From: an uncultured Pluralibacter sp.
Lineage (GTDB): Bacteria > Pseudomonadota > Gammaproteobacteria > Enterobacterales > Enterobacteriaceae
Assembly (NCBI RefSeq): GCF_913775985.1
Contig: NZ_CAJYMB010000147.1
Location: forward strand, 186,001 to 250,000
Length of the DNA: 64,000 bases
Reading direction: 5' to 3'
The notes below the pieces were generated by a model that saw only the letters and a program-made list of their open reading frames with translations, did not search any database and was not told where the DNA came from. Below are positions 9,004-17,749 of this stretch, piece by piece (within the stretch, counting starts at the first letter, position 1; the number at the start of each line of letters is the position of its first letter). The position numbers and the translations under genes were made by a program.

Positions 9004-10621
9004 TTTCCTCATCGATAAGCACAGATGATTCGCCCGCATTGATAATTCTGCGCTGTAAAGTCTGGAGTTCAGCTTCTAGATTATCCACCTCATCCTGATG
9101 AATATCCCGATCGTTGCGTTTTTGCAGCGTTGCCTGTTGCTGCTGGATCTCTTCCAGGCTGCCCCAGTCCTGCTTCAAAATTGTGCCGAGCTTGTCAAAA
9201 ATCCCCTGACGACGACTTAACCCTTCCATCGCGGTTTCGAGCTCAATCAGTTTCATTACCATTTCAGGTACTACGTCAAACCCTTGCGTTATCTGCGCCA
9301 GCAAATCAGCATCGCTGGCATCAAAGCGCGACTGATCGTCAACCACCCAATTCAAATCCTGCTGATATACCTCGCGGTAAATCCCCGGCAATGTGTCGTG
9401 CCAGTCTGGCTCGTTAGGATCTTTCAACCACTCCTGACGGATAGCGTGCAGCTCCGGTTGGGTAATTAACGTAATCGTGTGGCCCTGGGCGTTTAAATCA
9501 CGCTCAATTTCCAGTAAGTCTTTTAACCACTGCTGGCGGTATTTGAGCCAGTAGGGGCCAGGAACATGCTTACGCTCTGCACTGCGATCTTCGCCATCTT
9601 TGGCGTACTGATAGCTCACCTTACCAGTGCGACGTTTATAGTTGCGATAGGTATCTTTATTCGCGGGATCGGTGGTAAAAGCCAGCAGATCACGATATTT
9701 CAGCAATGGCGACATCCACTCTTCGCCATTTTTGATCAGACTTTCCATCGCTTTATCTTTGGTGACTACGGTACAGGTCCAGCAGCCAAAACGAGAATTC
9801 CCGCAAGAGGGGGTACTTTCGTCGATCACCAGTGGACACTCACCCTGTGCGGACGAGTCCATATACAGCGTCCACAGAGGACGGTTGTTTCCACCCCACG
9901 GGCTTTCCCATTCGTCGATATCTTCAGGAGCATAGCGGAACGCGCCGCGCAACAGCTTCCAGACGTCTTCTACATCCCAGGTATCAATAGGGGTATAGAT
10001 AAACGCATTTGCCAGCGTGGTATGTCGGGCCAGGCGTGAGCCATCAATTTTGTGCTTTGCGATAACCTGCGCACGGGAGGCGCTCTCGCTACTACGTGAG
10101 CCGAGGACAACAATCACTTCATCAAACTGGCTGACCTTATCTTTAATAAAGTCGCTCACCGGATTGATTTTCATGCGCTCGGTACACCAGCGGAAACTGC
10201 GGGTGGGAGCCGGATAGCCTTTCCCAAGCAAGTTAACCCAGAAGGTTTCATTGGTTTTTGGCATCACGGCATGTTGAGTGATCGGCAGGCCATTGCGCTT
10301 TGCGCCTGCCTCAATCTGCAACATTGTTTTCTTAATTAGATCCACAACTACGGGCGTTTCGACCAGCGTATCGGATGACACCAAAAAAACGTCTTTGCTA
10401 CGCATTTCTGGGGGCAGGCCGAGCAAGGCCAGATATACCAGCGTAATCACGGCGGAAGAATCTTTTCCGCCGCTGTAGCCAATTACCCACGGACGTTTAT
10501 CCGCACAATAAATTCTTTGAACCTCAGCAACATATTCGGCTAGAGGGCGTCCAGCGAACTGCTCCTGATTAATAAAATCTTCGTATTCGGCCAAATCGTA
10601 GGCCTGAACTAATTTACTCAT
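8987..10621 (-). CDS. dndC: DndC, ATP-pyrophosphatase/4Fe-4S protein of DNA phosphorothioation
   Basis: This 544-residue member of the PAPS-reductase/ATP-pyrophosphatase family activates the sulfur-transfer step of DNA phosphorothioation. The PP-loop SGGKDSSAV is at residues 50-58. Candidate iron-sulfur cysteines are in RSFRWCTERM, in STPSCGNSRFGC and in CWTCTVV, the arrangement described for DndC 4Fe-4S cluster ligation. The C-terminal region is charged and probably helical. The start ATG overlaps the dndB stop by 4 bp (ATGA) and the 3' end overlaps dndD. There is no dndA; in enterobacteria IscS is known to replace it as sulfur donor. Confidence 0.93.
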   Translation of the reverse strand: MSKLVQAYDLAEYEDFINQEQFAGRPLAEYVAEVQRIYCADKRPWVIGYSGGKDSSAVITLVYLALLGLPPEMRSKDVFLVSSDTLVETPVVVDLIKKTMLQIEAGAKRNGLPITQHAVMPKTNETFWVNLLGKGYPAPTRSFRWCTERMKINPVSDFIKDKVSQFDEVIVVLGSRSSESASRAQVIAKHKIDGSRLARHTTLANAFIYTPIDTWDVEDVWKLLRGAFRYAPEDIDEWESPWGGNNRPLWTLYMDSSAQGECPLVIDESTPSCGNSRFGCWTCTVVTKDKAMESLIKNGEEWMSPLLKYRDLLAFTTDPANKDTYRNYKRRTGKVSYQYAKDGEDRSAERKHVPGPYWLKYRQQWLKDLLEIERDLNAQGHTITLITQPELHAIRQEWLKDPNEPDWHDTLPGIYREVYQQDLNWVVDDQSRFDASDADLLAQITQGFDVVPEMVMKLIELETAMEGLSRRQGIFDKLGTILKQDWGSLEEIQQQQATLQKRNDRDIHQDEVDNLEAELQTLQRRIINAGESSVLIDEENERAH

Positions 10622-11703
10622 GAGACAACCATTTGAGCTTCAAGCTCCTGTTCTTCAGGAGTGAGGGGGATTGAGAGCGCAGTTTTTAACGCATTACAGG
10701 TGAGTTGAATCGCCGTACTGGTTTTACTCAGCTTGCCGTGTTGCATCGCTCGTTTGATAAGATCTGGGTTGTTTCTGCGCCAGTTAAAGGCTTTGAGTGC
10801 AGCAATTTTATCTGGCCATTGCTCTGGGTATTCTGTCAGCAATGTGTATCCCAGTTGTCCAAGTGCCTGCAAACCAATGCCGTGGGCGTGAACGTAGTCC
10901 TGTCGTAGCTGAACGGGAGAAACTTCTTTTTTCGTTGCTAACTGCCAGTCCGGCATCACCTCAAAAATAGCCTGCCAGTAGCGGGTTGCTATCTGCGTGC
11001 ATTGTTCAAAATTGCTTTCTTTAGGATCTTTGCCTAACAACGCACGGGTGGCCTGTTTGATGCTACTTAACGTAAATAATTTATTTGACCGCTGACTGAT
11101 GCCTGATTTTTCCAGCTCGGTCATCCCGACGAAGGGTTCTACGGACATTGCCAGGTAACGTGCCAGATTTGAATTGGCATCACGATGATCGTATAGCGAT
11201 GCCAAAGACGGGCTGGGACGGATGGCATATTTGTTTAAGTCAGCAAACATCTGCTGACTACGTTTTAACCCTTCATCAACAAAAAACAGTACTGGAATAT
11301 TGTCCTGGCCTAGCTCCGGGCGTGCGTCTAAGGCATCCTCAATCGCTTTACGGCGATGCTGACCATCATTGATTAGAATTTGTGCATCCATAGGGACGCA
11401 CAGTGTTCCCAGGTTGTTAGTGCCAGGAAACTCATCAAACTGAACATCAACGGCGATTGATGCTGTGAGCGCAGAGAATACGTAATCCTTTGGATTTTCA
11501 AGAAGGTATCGAACCATTTCGGGTATGCGCGATTTATTCAATGTACGCTGTGCACGTAATTCAGGCGGGACATCATTTTCATCGAAGCTGAAAATTTTGG
11601 GTATGATACGCATAGGGCAAGTGGCTATGTAGAAGGGGCGACCGGCCTGGATGCCGCGTATAGCCGGGAATGAGTAGCAATAGTCTGCATCAACATTAGC
11701 CAT
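10618..11703 (-). CDS. dndB: DndB, transcriptional regulator of the dnd operon (DGQHR family)
   Basis: This 361-residue protein carries the family signature ILINDGQHRRKAIE and the later QQMFADLNKYAIRPS segment. DndB is not essential for modification but binds the dnd promoter and limits expression, and it alters modification density. I chose the ATG at 11703 (MANVDADYCY) because GTGGA sits 7 bases upstream; an in-frame GTG at 11715 would add four residues. It is the first gene of the dndBCDE operon, coupled to dndC by a 4-bp overlap. Two matching inverted-repeat sites, TACG-N10-CGTA, lie 36-98 bp upstream of this start. A second DGQHR protein (5365-6576) is encoded in the same island. Confidence 0.92.
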   Translation of the reverse strand: MANVDADYCYSFPAIRGIQAGRPFYIATCPMRIIPKIFSFDENDVPPELRAQRTLNKSRIPEMVRYLLENPKDYVFSALTASIAVDVQFDEFPGTNNLGTLCVPMDAQILINDGQHRRKAIEDALDARPELGQDNIPVLFFVDEGLKRSQQMFADLNKYAIRPSPSLASLYDHRDANSNLARYLAMSVEPFVGMTELEKSGISQRSNKLFTLSSIKQATRALLGKDPKESNFEQCTQIATRYWQAIFEVMPDWQLATKKEVSPVQLRQDYVHAHGIGLQALGQLGYTLLTEYPEQWPDKIAALKAFNWRRNNPDLIKRAMQHGKLSKTSTAIQLTCNALKTALSIPLTPEEQELEAQMVVS

Positions 11704-11738
11704 TTTTAAATCCACACAAAATTAGGGTTAATTCTTGT

Positions 11739-11800
11739 TACGTGATATTTTACGTAAGAGCTGGGGAAATTCACAGTCTTTTTACGCGATTTTTTCCGTA
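11739..11800. promoter_or_regulatory. Two TACG-N10-CGTA sites, putative DndB operators
   Basis: TACG at 11739-11742 pairs with CGTA at 11753-11756, and TACG at 11783-11786 with CGTA at 11797-11800. Both have exactly 10 bases between the half-sites, and the dyad centres are 44 bp apart, about four helical turns. As I recall, the Salmonella DndB/DptB operator was reported with this same TACGN10CGTA form. The sites lie just upstream of dndB, where an autoregulated promoter would be. No clear -10/-35 pair could be assigned with confidence. Confidence 0.75.
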
Positions 11801-11834
11801 CCAGTAATCAACTTAGATCTTATTGTAAAACCAT

Positions 11835-11964
11835 ATATCCGTAATACTCCAGGCTGCTTGTGTGTTGGCTGCTCTGGATCGTCCAAGTGAATCACTTCAA
11901 GTAAGCCCCTGACAATTCATTTACTTACCGCCTTCAGGTCACTCGTAATTTGAGGGAAAATATA
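11835..11964. repeat. Degenerate ERIC-like element
   Basis: The stretch aligns end to end with the intact ERIC element at 59698-59824: CTGCTTG, GTTGGCTG, AAGTAAGC, TTACTTACCGCCTTCA and AATTTGAGGG occur in the same order and near the same spacing, with many substitutions. It lies between the dnd promoter and the small gene at 12099-12353, on the island side of a stretch of AT-rich non-coding DNA. It is an old, decayed copy. Confidence 0.6.
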
Positions 11965-12098
11965 CCTTTTTAATACCACTTTTTTATATATTAGGAATTG
12001 TCATAATATTAATTACATTGTTAATGTAAGTAGTTTTTAATAAAGTATCAGCTAAATATGATATTTTAATAAGCTCTCTAATATGTTGTCATAAGTTA

Positions 12099-12353
12099 TT
12101 AATTTAAAGTTGTATGTATTGCTTTTACCACAACCCAATACCCCACCACCGTCACTAAACCACAAATAACCAACACCGAAATCCCAATAAATCCTTCAAC
12201 ATCCTGCTCGCCAAAAAGATGCGAGGCCCATGTCCAGAATGAAACCTGTGCCTTACTTGCAGGGGCGGATGGTACAATTAACAAATAAGTAGCGGCAAAT
12301 AATAGTATGCCAATAAGGATCCTGAACCCCGCTGGAATCTTTTGTTTAGCCAC
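12099..12353 (-). CDS. Small two-helix membrane protein, unknown
   Basis: An 84-residue protein with two hydrophobic segments (about residues 10-28 and 54-76), separated by a polar loop containing PASKAQVSFWTWASHLFGEQD. It starts at GTG (12353) with AGAGG nine bases upstream. I recognise no family. It stands alone in AT-rich DNA between the dnd operon and the cold-shock gene, on the same strand as dndB but about 400 bp upstream of it. Coding potential is supported by the ribosome-binding site and the coherent membrane pattern only, so this is a tentative gene. Confidence 0.5.
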   Translation of the reverse strand: MAKQKIPAGFRILIGILLFAATYLLIVPSAPASKAQVSFWTWASHLFGEQDVEGFIGISVLVICGLVTVVGYWVVVKAIHTTLN

Positions 12354-12955
12354 CTAATATTACCTCTATCGTTCCGTAGCACATTAGCCCATTTGTGAGT
12401 TTAGTTTATGGTGTTGGCGTTACCGCGTGTCGTATTGCGGCAAAATCACTTTGGTGCTGCAATGTTATATGGCTCACTCGTATTACAGGTTTCTTAGCCA
12501 ATCTCGGCAATCATACAACGCTATTCACATTAACCTGTAGGTAAAATTATTTTTAAAAGGTCGATATTTAATATGTGTCACATTTTCACTCCGTTATTAA
12601 ATGAATAAATAAAAGGATGAAGTAACCACAATGCCTAATTAACGATACATTAGATGTTCAAAATATCATCTATGCACAGCACTAATTAAATCCATTTAAC
12701 AGCATGCTGTAAGATCTAAACGTTAGCCCATAAGTTAATTAAATATATGTCTCCTCCGTATAAAGCCCCCTCATAAATACAACAACCAAATCCTTAAAAC
12801 AAACAAACCTCCGTTTCCCCCACCCATATCAATGACCCCACATCTCTATACCGCCCCACAAGCACCCAGCCATACAGCCATCCGGGCGTGTAAGCGTTTA
12901 AAATAAAAATAAAACTCATTGCTAAACGCATCTTGCTGTGTCTTAATAGCGTCAT
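12354..12955. other. AT-rich non-coding stretch between the small membrane gene and the csp leader
   Basis: About 600 bases with no convincing reading frame on either strand; many short A/T runs and scattered stops. Nothing recognisable as an RNA gene or repeat was found. It probably marks the border zone of the defence island. Confidence 0.5.
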
Positions 12956-13127
12956 CGGTTTGGAACACAGACCTTATGAAAGCAGTTTTAGTAAAGCAGT
13001 CCTCAGTTCAGGTGTTATCACTAGATACCCTCCTTCATGAGCCTCTTCCTAAGTGCCCAATAAGTAAATCTCTAATTACAGGCCATAATCGCCGCGCTAA
13101 GTGGCTCATAAATCAAAGGAAATATCT
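12956..13127 (+). ncRNA. cspA-type 5' leader (cold-shock RNA thermosensor)
   Basis: The 172 bases before the cold-shock gene follow the E. coli cspA leader in order and spacing, as I recall that sequence: CGGTTTGGAACACAGACC, then AAAGCAG, AGTAAAGCAGTCC, GTTATCACTAGATACCC and ATAATCGCCG, ending in AAAGGA ahead of the ATG. In E. coli this long leader refolds in the cold, stabilising the mRNA and exposing the ribosome-binding site. The transcription start is placed at the CGGTTTG block by analogy. A possible -10, TTAATA, is at about 12942. Confidence 0.75.
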
Positions 13128-13340
13128 ATGTCTGACAAAATGACTGGTTTAGTAAAATGGTTCAACTCTGATAAAGGTTTTGGCTTTATCACTCCTAACG
13201 ACGGCGGTAAAGATGTATTCGTACACTTCTCTGCTATCCAGAGCGACAACTACAAAACGCTTGATGAAGGCCAGCAGGTTTCCTTCACCATCGAAAATGG
13301 CGCTAAAGGCCCGGCAGCTGGTAACGTTACCCCGCTGTAA
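13128..13340 (+). CDS. CspA-family cold-shock protein
   Basis: A 70-residue single cold-shock domain with RNP1 KGFGFIT (residues 16-22) and RNP2 VFVHFSAI (residues 30-37), an RNA chaperone that melts secondary structure. It is close to E. coli CspA in length and sequence and ends [10 protein letters not shown]. The ATG at 13128 is preceded by AAAGGA at 13115-13120; an upstream in-frame start would enter the structured leader and is not credible. The cspA-like leader implies cold induction. Which paralogue (cspA, cspB or cspG type) it is cannot be settled here, so no symbol is given. A rho-independent terminator follows about 80 bases downstream. Confidence 0.93.
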   Translation: MSDKMTGLVKWFNSDKGFGFITPNDGGKDVFVHFSAIQSDNYKTLDEGQQVSFTIENGAKGPAAGNVTPL

Positions 13341-13418
13341 GCCGCGCTCATTATCAGCGCTCTTGCAACAGCGATGAAAACGCAAGTTTGAGCAGTTAAG
13401 CGCTGCTGATAATCTAAG

Positions 13419-13442
13419 AAACCCGCCGAGTGCGGGTTTTTT
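13419..13442 (+). terminator. Terminator of the cold-shock gene
   Basis: ACCCGC, a short CGAGT loop and GCGGGT are followed by TTTTT. The hairpin lies about 80 bases after the csp stop. The rest of the 311-bp gap up to phoX (13341-13651) shows nothing recognisable. Confidence 0.85.
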
Positions 13443-13651
13443 AATGGCTTTTTTTCAACGATTAAACGGAATCATTCAGCTTTAATACATGAAAGCGCGA
13501 TTTTCACAAAATCATGCCGCGTGGCGACTCTCATCCCGATATAACGCTCACGGGAAGAGCCCGGCCGTTACCTGCAGGCCGAACGCACAAACAGCTCCGC
13601 TCCCTCGAACTTCTCTTCTGCCGTCCAGCCTGTTATTCCGCTAAAAGCCAC

Positions 13652-15628
13652 CTAACTCCCAATCACCCCACCATCCCTCTTCGTAATCACCACCGTCGAC
13701 GAACGCGGGCGTCCGTCCGGGCGGGCATCTGGCCAGTTGGAGACCGCGCGCGGGTTGGCCGGATCGGTAATGTCGTCTCCGCCTTCCCCCGGATGCTGGA
13801 TGTTGATGAACAGCGTGCGGTTGTCCGGCGTAAAGGCGATGCCGGTTATCTCGCAGCCGCGTGGCCCGGTGAGAAAGCGGCGGTAGACGTTGCTGCCGGG
13901 GATGGTCGCTACCATCTGGTTATTGCCCATCCCCGCGTAGGCTTTCTGGTTGATGGTGCTGGAGGAGACGTCGGTCTGGATCCACAGTACCCCGCGATGA
14001 TCGAATGACAGACCGTCCGGGCTGCCGAACGCCGCGCCCTGCATGCTGCCTTTGTCTTTCGGATCGTCACCGTCGGTGCGTCCGGCGAGTACCAGAATAT
14101 CCCAGCGAAACTGCGCGGCGGCAGGATCCGATCCCGCTTCCAGCCAGTGCATAATGTGCCCAAACAGGTTATTGGCGCGCGGATTGGCGGCGTCGACGGG
14201 CGCCTTACCCTCTTTGCCGCGATCGCTGTTGTTGGTGAGCGTGCAGTAGACGCTGCCGCCGGCGTGGGGATCGACGGCGATCCACTCCGGGCGATCCATT
14301 TTGGTGGCGCCCACCGCGTCGGCAGCGAGGCGGGTTTTAATCAGCAGATCGCCCTGGCTGTCGAAGCCGTGCGCTTTATCCAGGCCGTTTTCGCCGTACA
14401 CCAGCGGCAGCCAGTCGCCGGAGCCGTCCTGGTTGAAGCGGGCGACGTACAGCGTCCCGGACGCCAGCAGATCCATGCTGGCCCGGTGGCTGTCCGGATC
14501 GTACTTTTCAGTGGAGACAAATTTGTAGATGTACTCGAACTTCTGGTCATCGCCCATGTACACCACCACCCGGTTGTCTGCCGCCAGTGTGACGGCAGCG
14601 CCTTCGTGCTTGAAGCGGCCGAGCGCGGTGTGCTTGCGCGGAGTGGAGGAGGGATCGTAAGGGTCAATCTCCACCACCCAGCCGAAGCGGTTAGGCTCGT
14701 TGGGGGTTTTATCGACGTCAAAGCGCGGGTCCACTTCGCTCCAGCGGTAGGACGCATCGCGGGTGCTGATGCCGTAGCGCGTTTCCAGCGGCGTCAGGGC
14801 GGTCTTTTTCACGAAAATATCTGACCAGTTCTCTTCGCAGGTGAGGTAGGTGCCCCACGGCGTGCGCCCGTTGGCGCAGTTCTGCATGGTGCCCAGCACC
14901 CGCTCGCCCAGCGGATCGGCGGCGGTTTTGAGCAGATCCTGATGGCGGGCGGGGCCGGTGAACAGTATCGGCGTATTGACGGTGATGCGGCGGGCGAAGG
15001 CGGAGGGGCGTACCACCTGCCACTCGCCGGCCGCTTTTTTCACTTCAATCACCGACACGCCCATCGCGTTCTGGCCTTTTCGGGCTTTATCGAGGTTCCA
15101 GCCGGCGGTGCCGTCCTTGAACAGCATGCCGTTATCAATGTATTCGTGATTGAGCGCCAGCAGGCCGTGCGCGGGGTTGTCCTGCCCCTGGGGCAGGCTG
15201 AACCACGCCATGCCGTCGTGGTGCATCCCCGCCTGCGCCGCCTGTTCATCGGTGGTGTTGCTTGCGTCAAATTTGAAGATCGGCATATTGCCTTTCAGGC
15301 CGACCGGATCGCCCCAGCGGTAAAACGGCCGCGCGACGTAGCCCTCCGGCACGATAACCGCGTCCGCGGATGAGACGGGAATGCTGCTGAAGCCCAGCGA
15401 GACGGCCTTCGTCAGCGGGGAGGGCCGCGGCGCGCCTGCCGCAAGTGCCTCACCGCTACCGGCTAAAAACGGAAAGGCGGCGCCCGCGCCCGCCGCCGCG
15501 CCGAGCTGCAGCAGGCGGCGTCGGGAGAGATACACATCCGCCACCTCTGAAAAAGCCGGATTGGCGCTGCGGTTGCTGATATCGTCGCGGTGTTCGCTTT
15601 TAAACAGCGCCTTAAGTGGTTTGCCCAT
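13652..15628 (-). CDS. PhoX-family phosphatase (DUF839), Tat-exported
   Basis: A 658-residue protein of the PhoX/DUF839 family. These are calcium/iron-dependent alkaline phosphatases with a beta-propeller fold that release phosphate from organic esters in the periplasm. A twin-arginine signal is visible, LSRRRLLQLG at residues 34-43, then an alanine-rich hydrophobic stretch and a likely cleavage site near ALAAG (residues 61-65). Typical family stretches include LALNHEYID, PWGTYLTCEENW, GRFKHEG, WIAVDPH and PDNRTLFINIQHPGE near the C-terminus. It is a single gene with its own promoter region, divergent from ada. The substrate is inferred from the family; no Pho box was identified. Confidence 0.88.
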   Translation of the reverse strand: MGKPLKALFKSEHRDDISNRSANPAFSEVADVYLSRRRLLQLGAAAGAGAAFPFLAGSGEALAAGAPRPSPLTKAVSLGFSSIPVSSADAVIVPEGYVARPFYRWGDPVGLKGNMPIFKFDASNTTDEQAAQAGMHHDGMAWFSLPQGQDNPAHGLLALNHEYIDNGMLFKDGTAGWNLDKARKGQNAMGVSVIEVKKAAGEWQVVRPSAFARRITVNTPILFTGPARHQDLLKTAADPLGERVLGTMQNCANGRTPWGTYLTCEENWSDIFVKKTALTPLETRYGISTRDASYRWSEVDPRFDVDKTPNEPNRFGWVVEIDPYDPSSTPRKHTALGRFKHEGAAVTLAADNRVVVYMGDDQKFEYIYKFVSTEKYDPDSHRASMDLLASGTLYVARFNQDGSGDWLPLVYGENGLDKAHGFDSQGDLLIKTRLAADAVGATKMDRPEWIAVDPHAGGSVYCTLTNNSDRGKEGKAPVDAANPRANNLFGHIMHWLEAGSDPAAAQFRWDILVLAGRTDGDDPKDKGSMQGAAFGSPDGLSFDHRGVLWIQTDVSSSTINQKAYAGMGNNQMVATIPGSNVYRRFLTGPRGCEITGIAFTPDNRTLFINIQHPGEGGDDITDPANPRAVSNWPDARPDGRPRSSTVVITKRDGGVIGS

Positions 15629-15831
15629 GTCTGCTTCCTTTTTTATTGTTACCCGGAGGATTGAGGTTTAAAGCCAGCATAAGAACAATTTGTTACATTT
15701 TGATAACGGTGCGGACAGCGGTGAAAATGCCTTAAAGAAATAAAAAGCAAGAACCCGGACGTTTTTGCCGCTAAAACGCGCCACACTGAACGTCACTTTA
15801 TTGATGCAGCAGCCATAGACAGGAGGCGCCC

Positions 15832-16893
15832 ATGAGCAGCCACCCACTCTGGAGTACCGACGACGCCCGCTGGCAGGCGGTGACAGAGCGCAACCGCGCC
15901 GCTGACGGCCATTTCGTCTATGCCGTGCGTACCACCGGGCTCTACTGCCTGCCTTCCAGCCCGGCGCGGCTACCCCGGCGCGAGAACGTCGAGTTTTTTG
16001 CCACGCCAGAAGAGGCGGAGCGACGGGGATATCGCCCGAGCAAGCGCTTCCTGCGCCAGCAGGCGCAGCACGGCCCGGCGGCCCGCATCGCCCGCGCCTG
16101 CCGGTTTATTGAAAGCCGCGACGCGCTGCCGTCTCTGGCAGAGATTGCCGCCGAGGCGGGCATGAGCCCCTCCCATTTTCACCGCAGCTTCAAGGCCGCC
16201 ACCGGCCTGACGCCGAAAGCCTATGCCGACGCCCGCCGCCAGCAGCGGCTGCGCGGTGCACTCGGCGAGGCCGACAGCGTGACCGGCGCGCTTTATGACG
16301 CCGGGTTCACCTCCAGCGGCGGATTTTACGAGGCTTCCCCGGCGATGCTGGGCATGTCGCCGAAGGCCTGGCGCGCGGGCGGGCAGGGGGCGCGGATCTG
16401 GTTTGCGCTCGGCGCTTGCTCGCTGGGGGATATTCTGGTGGCGCAAAGCGGCGTCGGCATCTGCGCTATCCTGCTGGGAGACGACGCGAACGCGCTGCTG
16501 CGCGAGCTGCAGGATACTTTTCCCCGGGCGGAGCTGGTGGGCGGCGACGCCGACTTTGAGGCGCGGGTGGCGCAGGTTGTCGGCTTTATTGAAGCCCCGG
16601 AAACCGGGCTGGATTTGCCCCTCGACATCCGCGGTACGGCTTTTCAGCAGCGCGTCTGGCAGGCCCTGCGCAACGTGCCGCCCGGCGCAACAGTGAGCTA
16701 CGCGGAGATTGCCCGCCGCATCGGCTCTCCGACTGCCGCCCGCGCCGTTGCCGGCGCCTGCGCCGCCAACCTCCTGGCGGTGGCGATCCCGTGCCATCGG
16801 GTCGTGCGCAACGACGGCGCGCTGTCGGGCTACCGCTGGGGCGTGGAGCGCAAGCGGGTGCTTCTGGAGAGGGAGGCTAAAGAAAAGCCGTGA
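15832..16893 (+). CDS. ada: Ada-type AraC regulator/O6-methylguanine-DNA methyltransferase with degraded zinc site
   Basis: This 353-residue protein has the full Ada layout: an N-terminal Ada domain (about 1-80), an AraC-type helix-turn-helix (about 85-185) and a C-terminal O6-alkylguanine methyltransferase with VAIPCHRVV; its acceptor cysteine is codon 321 (nt 16792-16794). In the N-terminal domain the methyl-accepting cysteine is present (codon 39, YCLPS). The three other zinc ligands of E. coli Ada are replaced: Ser at codons 43 and 70 and Phe at codon 73, in CLPSSPAR and RPSKRF. The protein probably repairs O6-methylguanine but may not sense methyl phosphotriesters. A copy of its last 137 bp lies at 19391-19543. 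There is no alkB behind it. AGGAGG lies 5 bases before the ATG. Confidence 0.9.
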   Translation: MSSHPLWSTDDARWQAVTERNRAADGHFVYAVRTTGLYCLPSSPARLPRRENVEFFATPEEAERRGYRPSKRFLRQQAQHGPAARIARACRFIESRDALPSLAEIAAEAGMSPSHFHRSFKAATGLTPKAYADARRQQRLRGALGEADSVTGALYDAGFTSSGGFYEASPAMLGMSPKAWRAGGQGARIWFALGACSLGDILVAQSGVGICAILLGDDANALLRELQDTFPRAELVGGDADFEARVAQVVGFIEAPETGLDLPLDIRGTAFQQRVWQALRNVPPGATVSYAEIARRIGSPTAARAVAGACAANLLAVAIPCHRVVRNDGALSGYRWGVERKRVLLEREAKEKP

Positions 16894-17749
16894 GCGTGTG
16901 GAAAGGATATGGGTGATAAACGTCCAGAGCATTAACCGATAAGAGTAAGTATTTGACTGGTAATGACGGACTTGAGCAACTGGCCCGTATAGCACTGCCA
17001 GTGCGCCTGACAGGCGGGCACGATCGGTCTTTATTATTTATTTTGAGCGGCTGCGTGGAAACGCCGCTCCGTTGAAATATTTTATTTCAGGGGATGGAGT
17101 TAATTTTGGCGGAATTAGAAAAAAACATGCTTCACTTATTCAGTCTCAAAGGGGAAAGAAATTTCACATTTAAAATATATAATATATTCAATGGCTTGCT
17201 TTATCACTTCTTTAAATGATTTTCATCTCAACGGTTAACCATAAGCTTCGTTCTTAAGGGGCACCGTCCGTCGATCCTCTGGTTACACCAGAACAGATGT
17301 GCCATTCTCCCGGCAACTAACTCCGGCATGTCACCCGAGTTTCTTAAGGTATATATTCAGGGTGGTCAACTTATTCATTCCAATTCTGCGATACATTGAG
17401 CTGATTTTTATCCTGTTTCCATGCGCCGCCAATAATGTTCAGGTTACAGACTTCTTTCCAGTTAATTTCTTCACCACATGTGCCATTCTTTATTTATCTT
17501 TTTATGAAAATACACGGTATTATTCGGATGTTATTATTATTTCGTATGAAATTTTTCTATTCTGAATGTTATGGAAGTGTCATTAAAAATTATACCAAAA
17601 GTATATTTAAACTAATTAGAGACACTCTGCTTTAAGCTATCAGTGCTGAGGGTTCATTAGCTGCTTGAATTATTATTTGGCGAGGATTAATAATTTACTC
17701 AGCGATTAATCGCGTTCCAACAATTATAAATCTAAACAGGAGAAGTAAT
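16894..17749. other. AT-rich non-coding start of the insert after ada
   Basis: There are 856 bases without a convincing gene. Composition shifts from GC-rich (ada) to AT-rich within about 150 bases. Frames of 60-90 codons exist (for example 17299-17565) but lack ribosome-binding sites and recognisable features. The last 100 bases, with AGGAGAAG before the ATG at 17750, must hold the promoter of the amidohydrolase gene. Confidence 0.5.

Noticed and set aside
15750..15831. Ada box in front of ada
   Set aside because: Only loosely similar A-rich/GCGC sequences were found; none matches AAAGCGCA.
15970..16995. A 341-codon frame opposite ada
   Set aside because: It mirrors ada codons and has no ribosome-binding site or family features.
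17299..17565. An 88-codon frame in the AT-rich DNA before the decarboxylase gene
   Set aside because: No ribosome-binding site and no recognisable features; an overlapping frame is equally long, as expected in AT-rich non-coding DNA.
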